From Balaenoptera acutorostrata (taxonomy: Eukaryota; Chordata; Mammalia; Artiodactyla; Balaenopteridae), in assembly GCF_949987535.1 (NCBI RefSeq), contig NC_080082.1:28003164-28067163 (forward strand): DNA of 64,000 bases, read 5' to 3'. The notes beneath the pieces were generated by a model. That model worked only from the letters and a program-made list of their open reading frames with translations, was not told where the DNA came from and searched no databases. Below, piece after piece: positions 1-10,200 of the stretch. The translations under genes were made by a program, and so were the position numbers. Each line of letters starts with the position of its first letter. Within the stretch, counting starts at the first letter, position 1.

Positions 1-565
1 GAAGTGAAGTGAGGGTGGGAGGTCCCATAAGGGAGGCCCAGGTGAGGACTCCAGATTTCTTTCTAGAAAGGCCAGCCAGCCCATCCGGCCCCAGTTCACT
101 TGCCAGCTCTGCCTGTGCCTCCCCTGCATCACCCACAGAGCCTGGCTCATGGCCTACCTGACAATAAGCCCCTCATTGTCATACATTCATACATGTCATA
201 CGTTCCCGGTGCCCCCTCCCAGGTGGCCCACCAGGGCCAGGTATCCATCAGCAGCCCGTGTGTGCAGGCCTGGGCCAGGCGCTTCACCTGGTGCTCCGCT
301 TTAAGTCTCAGGCCCAATCCTGGCAGGGTAGCGCCGTTTTAAAGGCAGGGAAACTGAGGCCCAAGGAGGTGAAGTTGCTTGTGGCTGGTGGAGGGCATTT
401 TGGGGGGCAAACCAGCATGCAGATGGGGAGCTTCAGTCAGGGAGGCTGGCCTGTGAGGGGTAGCCAGAGCAGGTGGGGACCACAGATACCATGTGTGCAT
501 CTGCACGGGCCAGCCCATGTGGTGGGGGGAGGCCTGGCTCACTGGAACCTTGATTCTGCCCGCAG
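1..565 (+). other. KIFC3 intron (left edge)
   Basis: Non-coding sequence running from the window edge to the acceptor CGCAG just before 566. I found no stretch matching the upstream P-loop exon of a kinesin motor and no clear young repeat. The open frames here show no conserved features. Confidence 0.7.
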
Positions 566-3500
566 GGGACCCTTGAGAACCCAGGCATCAACCAGCGGGC
601 CCTGCAGCTGCTCTTCTCCGAGGTGCAGGAGAAGGCGTCTGACTGGGAGTACACCATCACCGTCAGCGCGGCCGAGATCTACAACGAGGTCCTCAGGTGA
701 GGGGCCCTCAGGCGGAAGGCCCTCGAGTGGGAGCCCCTCAGGTGGGAGCTGAATGTCCTGACTCAGCCCAGGGGATTCACTGGTCCCAGGCCCCTCCCCC
801 ACGCTAGCAGGCAGGAGGAGGAGGGCTGTCTGAGCCCACCTGGGATACCCAGACAAAGGGACTCCTTTTCCCCTTGAAGTGTCCTCACCCTACCTGCAGG
901 CTGCACCAGGTGGTGAAGAGTGAGAGTGGGGTCTTGGGAGGACCTGCCCACAGGGGCTCAGTGCATCGTGGGGGCAGGAGTAGCAGCACCCCAGGACTTT
1001 GGGGGAACATTCCATCTCTGCCCTTCAGCAGACTGAGCGCAGAGGGGGAGCAGGGGGAGAGGAGGGGCTTAGCCCCATGGTCCAGGAAGGCTTCCAGAAG
1101 TGTGATGGTTGGGGGAACGTTCCAGGCTGGGGGTGGGTGGGTGCAGTGCAAGCAGAGGGCAGACTGCGAGGAGGGAGTGACCGTCCTTCCTGCTCTCAGG
1201 GACCTGCTGGGGCAGGAGCCCCAGGAGAAACTGGAGATCCGGCTGTGTCCCGACGGCAGCGGGCAGCTGTACGTGCCAGGGCTGACGGAGTTCCAGGTGC
1301 AGAGTGTGGAGGACATCAACAAGGTGTGGGGCTGCGGGAGGCTGGGGTGGGGAAAGGCTGGGGAGACTCTGCCCACAGCAGAGCTGCCCCGGAGGACAGA
1401 ATGGGGGTCGGATGCAGGCTCTGCCAGGTCCCCAGGCCTCTCTCAGCCTGTTTCCTCCCCTGGACGAGGCAGAGGGTGCCGCGCCCTCACAGGGGTACTC
1501 AGGGACAGTTGATTCTGAAGACCCCACTCCAAACCCTGTGCCTCTCTCTGCCCTCCCCTGGGCCCCAGGTGTTCGAGTTCGGCCACACCAACCGCACCAC
1601 GGAGTTCACCAACCTGAACGAGCACAGCTCGCGCTCGCATGCCCTGCTCATCGTGACGGTGCACGGCGTGGACGGCAGCACCGGTCTCCGCACCACGGGT
1701 GAGTGAGGGCCCCAGCCGCCTGGCCTGAGCCACCCCCGTTCCCCCATCCCCGCCTCTCCCGGGGCAGCCTTGACCTGCCCAGCACCCTCCCCGCAGGGAA
1801 GCTGAACCTGGTGGACTTGGCCGGCTCGGAGCGCGTGGGCAAGTCGGGGGCTGAGGGCAGCCGCCTGCGGGAGGCACAGCACATCAACAAGTCGCTGTCG
1901 GCCCTGGGGGACGTCATTGCCGCCCTGCGTTCCCGTCAGGGCCACGTGCCCTTCCGCAACTCCAAGCTCACCTACCTGCTGCAGGACTCTCTCAGTGGGG
2001 ACAGCAAGACCCTCATGGTGGTGCAGGTGAGGGCCCCAGGCGGGCCGGATGGTGTGACCATTAGCGTGTAGGGGCTTAACCAGCTCCAAGAACAGGGACC
2101 CCCCACCTTCCCCTGCGGCCCAGGTACCATCCCAGGCTGTGCAGGGAAGAGCCTCCTGTCATCAGCGGCTCCGAAGTCAGTGACATGTGGCCCCCTTCCC
2201 CTGCAGCCTCCCCACAGACCTGGCCACGTGCACCGTGTGCCTGGCAAGTTCCTCCATTTCTGCCACCTTGGTTGCCCTCCTGCTCCCCTCCCTCTCAGTC
2301 TTGTCCAGGGAGCCTTCTAGAGTCCCCTGGTTGTGGGCTCCCTTTGGTGCCCCTTCCAGTTCTGCAAGGGCAGCCGGCCAGCTGGGTGGGGAGTGAGCTC
2401 TCGTGTCCCCTAGGTGTCCCCCGTGGAGAAGAACACCAGTGAGACGCTTTATTCCCTCAAGTTTGCTGAGAGGGTGCGCTCCGTGGAGCTGGGGCCCGGG
2501 TCCCGCAGGGCAGAGCTCGGGTCCTGGTCCAGCCAGGAGCATCTAGAGGTACGGGGACCACCACAGGCTCTGCCTCAGGCCAGTACTGGGTCATAGACGT
2601 CCTGGTCATGGGCAGGAGGGAGGGTTTGGAGGGGAGGACAGTGTGGAGTGGTGGAGGAGGGGAAGATGCCAGAGGGGGTGGAGCCAGAACTTGAACCCAA
2701 ACCCAGTAGCCTCTTTAGTCCAGGTGTTCTTTCGTGGCCTCAGAAGTACCTGTGGGGGTCATCAGCTGGTCGGAGGTGGGGCGGGGGCAGGTGCAGGCGG
2801 GCACACAGGCGCTCAGTAGTAACTAGTTCACTTCTTTACGTACGCTATCTCACACCCTCCCCACCATGGTTATTCTATCATCATGTTCATCTTGCAGAGG
2901 AGGAAATGGTTTCAGGTGGCTGGGGAGGGGAAACGTGTGGGGTAGGGGGCAGACCCAGGGCAGCAGGCCCCACCCACCTGCCCTTCTCTGCCCACAGTGG
3001 GAACCAGCTTGCCAGACGCCACAGCCCTCAGCACGAGCCCACTCGGCCCCTGGCTCTGGGACCACTAGCCGCCCAGGGTCCATCAGGAGGAAGCTGCAGC
3101 CCTCGGGTGAGTCTTTAGGGAGTGGGCCAGGCTGCCCTTATCTGAATGGGCTTTTTCTTTTCTTTCCTTTTTTTAAGTTTATAAAACTTCTCCAGAACCT
3201 GTTTCACAACCTTCCCTGGCCCTGGGAAGTAGCCAGGGCAGATAGTGCTGGGTCCAGCCCTCTGCTAGCAGGGCTGCTGACATGAGGCCCAGGACACAAT
3301 CCTCTGATCCTCTGAGGCTGGGCTGGCTGGGCTCATGCAAGACACACCGTCCGAGGCAGGCCTTGGCTCCTGGGGGGTAGAAAGGACGAGGCTCACCTGT
3401 CCCAGGTGAGGAGTGAGCCAGGCCACAGGACTAGAAGATGGGGCTCCAGCCCCCAGCTTGGCCCACTCACAGAAGGGCCTGGCGAGTGTTTGAATCTAAA

Positions 3501-3833
3501 GGGAGAGGGGTCAGCAGGGTCCTGGGGGGTCCTGGCCCAAGGCGGGCCCACCGGTGAGACACCTGTTGCTTTGATTTCAGCCTGACGGCTGGGGCTGCAA
3601 AGTCTCCAGGTGAGTGTCGGGCCCGCAGCCCAGGGCTGCCCGCCCAGCCGCCTGGCCTCCTCGGGTTGCAGGGCTGTGCCGGGAAGCTGGCTGCTCAGGG
3701 CGGGGTCTGGGGTTCGCTGCCTGCTGCCTGTGTGCTTCTGCAGCTCCCTCCTGCTCTGGGACAGAGGTTGACAATCCTGGTGCTGACGAACCCTCCCCCT
3801 CCCGCAGGGAAGTCGAGGCCGTTGCCTGTGTGA
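566..3833 (+). CDS. KIFC3: KIFC3, kinesin-14 motor, C-terminal half (partial)
   Basis: KIFC3 is a minus-end-directed C-terminal kinesin that moves along microtubules and acts at adherens junctions and in vesicle and Golgi transport (family knowledge). Coding exons seen: 566-696, 1200-1323, 1569-1698, 1797-2026, 2414-2548, 2998-3106 and 3808-3833, all with AG/GT borders and compatible phases. Motor motifs in order: switch I NEHSSRSH in the third exon; switch [14 protein letters not shown] and the conserved [13 protein letters not shown] and [14 protein letters not shown] stretches in the fourth; the motor end with [13 protein letters not shown] in the fifth. The P-loop exon lies left of the window. 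The tail is Ser/Arg/Pro-rich and ends GKSRPLPV, which I recall as the end of human KIFC3. An internal 29-bp exon gives a second terminus. The gene converges on KATNB1. Identification is confident; the fit to human is from memory, not from an alignment. Confidence 0.96.
3581..3609 (+). CDS. KIFC3: KIFC3 alternative last-codon exon (29 bp)
   Basis: A short exon-like block follows a strong acceptor (TTTGATTTCAG) and is followed by GTGAGTG. The upstream exon ends at 3106 with one base (G) of a split codon. Joining to this exon gives GCC then an immediate TGA, so the protein ends ...LQPSA. Skipping it and joining to 3808 gives ...[13 protein letters not shown] recall human isoforms with both kinds of end, so this is probably a genuine cassette exon. 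If it is included, the stop would lie more than 50 nt before the next junction (28 bp of this exon remain, so NMD is uncertain). Transcript data would settle its use. Confidence 0.65.
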
Positions 3834-4410
3834 TGGACATGCCCACTCTGCCGGACCAGGGACTGGGTCCTGACGCCTGTTCCTGCTGCAGCGCCTGGAG
3901 CCCGCAAGGCAGAGGCCAGAGTGGAGGCTCCTCGTTCGCCCGTCTCCCCTCAGAGATAAGAAACATGTTCAGAAAGAAATGGTGTCTCGGCTGTGGCTCT
4001 GGGCACAGGTGGCACGGGCTGGCCCAACCCTCCCCAGCCTGCAGGGCCCCTCCCTAGTGGGTGGGCTGAGGAGCCCCCAGAAGGCACAGGAACAGTGGGA
4101 ACTGGGTGGTTGGTGGGCGGCCCTGCCCCACTCTTCTCTGGCTCCCAGGGGGTAGAGCGTCTCACTGGGCGTGTATGCAGTGTTCCTAGGTGTACACAGG
4201 AGCACGGCCCTTGCCGCCGCGGGCCGGGCTGCATTTATGGCCGGCAGGAGGCCAGTGGGCGGGGACCTTGCTGCTCCCCCTCATCTGCCTGGCACCAGGC
4301 TATCTCCTTGCCCACCGGCCTCTTGACATTTTCCTCCCTCTGAAATCCTATTTAAGAACTTTTGGAAGCTTAGCCATTTTTACTTATTAAAATAACCTTT
4401 TTACACAAGC
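3834..4410 (+). terminator. KIFC3 3' UTR and polyadenylation region
   Basis: Sequence from the TGA at 3831-3833 to a probable cleavage site near 4405-4410. The best signal is ATTAAA at 4386-4391, followed about 15-20 nt later by a CA-containing stretch and then a TG-rich segment. No other canonical AATAAA lies between the stop and this site. The 3' UTR is therefore about 575 nt if this signal is used. Confidence 0.6.
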
Positions 4411-5384
4411 ATTGTCTGGAAGAGCTGGTCTCGTGAACCCCTGGTCAGATCGCAGGGAGCAAGCAGGGCATTGGCACGTGCCATTGGCTCCCCACTGCTG
4501 GCTGGTCACCAAGTCAGGATCATGTTTTTCTGAACATTCCTGACTAGGAGGGGCCACCTCCCCCCGCCCTCATCCTTATCATGACTGACCCATACAACAG
4601 TGCTGTCACCTCCATCTTATAGACGGGAAACTCAGGCTCTCCAAAGGCTTGCCAAAAACCCAGCCGGAGTGGGCCCCGCTCCACCGCCTGCCCTCTGCCC
4701 TGGCCTTGCCCCCTTAAGTGAACTGGCCACAGGTGAGTGCCCCACCCCCGCTGCTCCCCACCACGGGGGTTGTGCTGGCCTGCACCCCGTCCCAGCCTTG
4801 GGGAAACATGGGCAGGGCTCAGTGAGGCCCTCCCACCAAACTGGGGCGGAACCTGCCTCAGGAGCATAAGGGACGACCACTGGGTCAGGGGAGATGTTCT
4901 GGCCAGCCAGCACTGGGGGCTCCTGCAGGGAGTGAAAGCTGTTTGTTTGGAGGATGGGGCAGCTGCTCGCCTGGTCCTATCCCTGGAGGCCTCCTCGGGG
5001 GAGGGTGGTGGGCCCTGGGTCAGCCTGGTGGTGGCCATGCCTGCAAGGCTGGGGTCCTGGCCCCCTGCAGTGTACACCTGCTGGCCTTGGAGGCATCCAC
5101 AGGACAGCTGGGAGTGTGGCTGAGACAGAGGGAATGAGCCCAATCCTCACCTGTTTCTCCTAGCCGTGAAAGGGGGAGTTGCTGGGGCCCTCTTCTCCCC
5201 AGAACAAGTCTGAACTTACCCCTTCCCGCCGGCCCATCGCTCTGCTGCCCCCTGCTGGCCACGCTGCCTGGTGCACCGCCTCTGGGTCTTGGAGAAGGAG
5301 TGGTCTCATCTCTGAAGAGCCAGGCAGGCAATATGGGGCCCAGGAGAGCCTTGTGGCCAGAGGCTGCACCTCCCAGCAAGGAAA
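4411..5384. other. KIFC3-KATNB1 intergenic gap
   Basis: About 1 kb between two convergent transcription units. A weak MIR-like trace (TCCATCTTATAGACGGGAAA around 4610) is the only repeat signature I see. No coding signature, promoter-like CpG cluster or structured RNA is evident. Confidence 0.6.
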
Positions 5385-5608
5385 GCAGGGAATAGTTACA
5401 AATTTAATAAAATTCACCTTATAAATTACAGCAGCAGCCCCAGGGCTTGGTTCGCTGCCCCAGGAAGCAGGAGTCGGACAAAGCTGGGCAACTGTTGCTG
5501 GAGAGAAGTTGTCAGAGTTTAGGGCTGTGGAGGTGGCCGGTGGGCGCACAGGGAACAGGAGTGGGGGGCCGAGGCCAGGCCTGAGGGTGCCACCACCCTC
5601 TGGGCTCC
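5385..5608 (-). terminator. KATNB1 3' UTR with ATTAAA signal
   Basis: On the minus strand the 3' UTR runs from the stop at 5611-5609 to a probable cleavage site near 5385. The signal is ATTAAA, read as TTTAAT on the plus strand at 5403-5408. The UTR is about 220 nt, short for a mammalian gene. It points toward the KIFC3 3' end about 1 kb away. Confidence 0.6.
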
Positions 5609-7218
5609 TCAGTCCAAACTGGCCATGAGCAGGTGCAGCTCGCGGAAGGCACTGCCGTGGCGGCCGCTCAAGCCCGACTTGCTCTTGACGAGGCCACTGA
5701 TGCTCCTAAGCTGCTTGTAGCAGACCCGGCACTTGTGCAGCCTGCGGGCAGAGGGGCCATGCCTGAGGTGGCTGGCCAGCACGGTCACCATTACCCCCAC
5801 CCAGCCCCGGAGCCTTTCCTGTACAAATCGCTCCGGCCCTCCTCCCGGAGGAAGGCTGAGGCCCAGAGTGCAGGACCCACTGAGGCTGGGCCAGGGCGCA
5901 GGGCAGAGCCAGGCCATGGGGGAACCAAGGCTCTGGCAACCCTACCCCGTGCCCTGAGCCACCGTCCCAGGCACAATGACCTCTATAAGCTGTTTCAGCA
6001 GGGCCACCAACAAGCAGGCTGGGCCCCCAGGCCTGTGCTCTCGCTTGACGTGGCACCCCTGCCACACACGCCGCTGGCTCCTCACCTCTCCTCCCGGCTG
6101 ATGTCCACACCCACGGTGGGCGGGGCTGCCAGGATGTCTGTGATCAGGGGCAGAAACCGCTGCAGGATCAGCTTCAGAGAGGTGCAGCCTGTCTGGACAT
6201 AGCTTCAGAGGCAGGGGGATGGATGGAGTCACAAATAGAAAGACAGAGAGCAAGGTACACAGAGCCAAAGGGGGCAGAGACAGGATCAGAGAGGCAGCAT
6301 GGGCTTGTTTTCGCTCTGGCCTCTCAAATTTGGAGGGCACAGCAATGCTGCACAGCCAGCTCACAAGGGCGCCGGCCCTGGGGGTCTTTCCCATGGTCCC
6401 TCCCTGCTGGGAGGCAGGTGCGGCTTCCCCACCTGTACCTCTCGTACTTGCTCTGCAGAAGCTTCTCGATCTGTGGCAGGATGGTGGTGCATAGGTCCAG
6501 CTTCCACAGGGAGCTGGGGAGAGGGCCAGGGACATGTGCCCTCAGTGCCCGGCCCTGCCCACTCCCCCCACTGCCCGCCATAGCCACTTACGCTTTCTGG
6601 TTGACGATGTTAAGGAGGTCCACTACCACGGAGAGGTCATTGATGGCCACGGCCGAGTCCACTGACGTCTGTGCAAACAGAGCACCCATCAGAGAGGACC
6701 AGGGACTGAGTGGCCCTGCCTGGGTGTGGTGTGATGATGGAGTTTATTGCGGGCTGTTCATCAGACTGCTCGGTGTGGTGACAGGGGCCGCCTAGCTCCC
6801 CGTGCCCCTCGGGTGGCCCTCTTCTCAACCCCAAACCCGGGCAGAGGTGGCACTTGCCTTGATGTCACCCGTGGTCCACACGGCCCGCACAGTGTCCAGG
6901 TTCTTGTGGCGGCTGGTGAGCACGACACACATGGTGTCATGGCCTTTGCGGATCTGTGACATGGCATCCTCGTCGACCAGCTCCGCCTGCTGGGGGATCT
7001 TCACGGCCTGCATGGGACGGGTGCCCTGATGCTGGCAGCCAAGTTCTGCCCTCACCCCACGGGCCTCCACCTGCCCTCAGCCTGGGCCCCCCACTCACAG
7101 GCAGGAAGTCGGAGGCCTTCAGTCCGATGGGCTCGTTCCGGGTGGCAGGGATGATGGGAGACTCAGCCTTGGGTGCAGGGGTGGAAGTGACGACTGGGGG
7201 CCGGGACAGGACCTCGAG
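5609..7218 (-). other. KATNB1: KATNB1 con80 domain exons
   Basis: Six exons, 7218-7099, 7007-6858, 6668-6592, 6513-6439, 6202-6086 and 5741-5609, encode the conserved C-terminal helical domain that binds katanin p60. Recognisable stretches are [91 protein letters not shown] and [16 protein letters not shown]. Introns here are short (about 90-345 bp), in contrast to the repeat-loaded introns upstream. Confidence 0.93.
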
Positions 7219-10200
7219 CTGGAGGGGTCCGGGGCTCAGCAGGTGGCCAGCCCAAGGCCTCCCTCCCTCTCAGCCCCCCTTCCCCGGCAAGGGCCGCCCC
7301 AGCGCCAATTCAGGACTCCAGGCCCCCTCCGAGCCCCACACCCTGCCCGCTCCACCTGGACATACTTTTGGCACTGGGAACTGCACATCCGTGGCTGGGC
7401 TGGGCTTTGCTGCCTCCTTGGCTGTGGCCATGTCTGGAGGCGGAAGGAAAAGATCACTGGGTCAGGTCAGGCCAGGAGAAGGGATGGGGACGGGCAGAAG
7501 GCAGGGCTTGGGCTGGGACTGTGGGCGGCACCTGTAACGGGAGGCCTGGGGGACGGGGATGGGCCTGTCCCCTCCCTTACCACCCACTCAGCCACAGGTC
7601 TGGCAGAAAGCAGGCGCCAAGCACTGTGTGTGGACAGGACCCAGGGAGTGGCGCTCCTGTCGCCTCACTAGGAAAGGAGTGTGTTTTGGCGTGGGGGAGT
7701 GGATAGTGGATGGTGAGTGGGAGCCTGGGAGAGAGAGGCCTTTCAGGAACCCAGCCTGAGGGGCACGAGACGATGGCCCCTTGAGGAGAAAGCAGGGGAG
7801 GGAGGGATGGGCTGGAGGATGAGGGTGCCCCACCCTGCCTTCTGCTCCAATCCTAAGGGAACAGATCAGGTTTTCTTCCTTCTTAAACCCTCCAACAGCA
7901 AAACCCCAAACCCCCGACCCAGGGCCTGCAGGGCTTGGTCTCCTGCTCCCGGACCCCAAGCCCCCGCTGTCCTGGCGGCTCCATCCCGCCTGAGGCTCTT
8001 TCCTCCTTCCTCCTCACCTGGCCCCCAGGCCTGCCTGACGTGCCGCCTCCTCAGAGCCTCACGGCACCCCATCTTCATGGCTCCCCCACACACACCTTCA
8101 CCCCACACACTTCTCCCCCCATAGACACCTTCTCCAGCACACACACCTCCCCCCATAGACACCTTCTCCCCCACACACTTCTCCCCCCATAGACACCTTC
8201 TCCTCCCACACACACCTTCACCCCACACACTTCTCCCCCCATAGACACCTTCTCCCCCACACAAACCTCCCCCACACACACCTTCACCCCACACACACCT
8301 ACTCCCAACATAGACACCTTCTCCCTCCATAGACACCTTCTCCCCCACACACACCTACTCCCCCATAGACACCTTCTCCCTCCATAGACACCTTCTCCCT
8401 CCATAGACACCTTCTCCCCCACACACACCTACTCCCCCATAGACACCTTCTCCCTCCATAGACACCTTCTCCCCCACACAAACCTACTCCCAACATAGAC
8501 ACCTTATCCTCCCATAGACACCTTCGCCCACAGACACACCTTCTCCCTCACAAACACTTTCTCCCCCCACACCTTCTCTCCCACACACACCTTCTCCACC
8601 CCGTAGACACCTTCTCCCGCACAAACACCTTCTCCCCCCATAGACACCTCCTCCCCCACACACACCTTCTCCCCCCATAGACACCGTCTCCCCACACACA
8701 CCTTCTCCCCTACACACACCTTCTCCCCCCATAGACACCTCCTCCCCCACACACACCTTCTCCCCCCATAGACACCTCCTCCCCCACACACACCTTCTCC
8801 CCCCATAGACACCGTCTCCCCACACACACCTTCTCCCCTACACACACCTTCTCCCCCCATAGACACCTCCTCCCCCACACACACCTTCTCCCCCCATAGA
8901 CACCGTCTCCCCACACACACCTTCTCCCCTACACACACCTTCTCCCCCCATAGACACCTTCTCCCTCACACACACCTTCTCCCCCCATAGACACCTCCTC
9001 CCCCACACACACCTTCTCTCCCCATAGACACCGTCTCCCCACACACACCTTCTCCCCTACACACACCTTCTCCCCCCATAGACACCTCCTCCCCCACACA
9101 CACCTTCTCCCCCCATAGACACCGTCTCCCCACACACACCTTCTCCCCTACACACACCTTCTCCCCCCATAGACACCTTCTCCCTCACACACACCTTCTC
9201 CCCCCATAGACACCTCCTCCCCCACACACACCTTCTCCCCCCATAGACACCGTCTCCCCACACACACCTTCTCCCCTACACACACCTTCTCCCCCCATAG
9301 ACACCTCCTCCCCCACACACACCTTCTCCCCTCATAGACACCGTCTCCCCACACACACCTTCTCCCCTACACACACCTTCTCCCCCCATAGACACCTCCT
9401 CCCCCACACACACCTTCTCCCCCCATAGACACCGTCTCCCCACACACACCTTCTCCCCTACACACACCTTCTCCCCCCATAGACACCTCCTCCCCCACAC
9501 ACACCTTCTCCCCCCATAGACACCGTCTCCCCACACACACCTTCTCCCCTACACACACCTTCTCCCCCCATAGACACCTTCTCCCTCACACACACCTTCT
9601 CCCCCCATAGACACCTCCTCCCCCACACACACCTTCTCCCCCCATAGACACCGTCTCCCCACACACACCTTCTCCCCTACACACACCTTCTCCCCCCATA
9701 GACACCTCCTCCCCCACACACACCTTCTCCCCCCATAGACACCGTCTCCCCACACACACCTTCTCCCCTACACACACCTTCTCCCCCCATAGACACCTCC
9801 TCCCCCACACACACCTTCTCCCCCCATAGACACCATCTCCCCACACACACCTTCTCCCCTACACACACCTTCTCCCCCCATAGACACCTTCTCCCTCACA
9901 CACACCTTCTCCCCCCATAGACACCTCCTCCCCCACACACACCTTCTCCCCCCATAGATATGGTTTCCCGCACACATATCTTCTCCCACCCACACATCAT
10001 CTCCCCCACATACACCTTCTCCCCTACACACACCGTCTCCCACAAACAAATCTTCTCGCCCCATAGACACCTTCTCCCTAACAAAGACCTTCTCACCCCA
10101 TAGAAACCTTCTCCCCCACACACACCTTCTCCCCCCTTAGACACCTTCTACAGCACACACATCTCCCCCCATAGACACCTTCTCTCCCTACACACACCTT

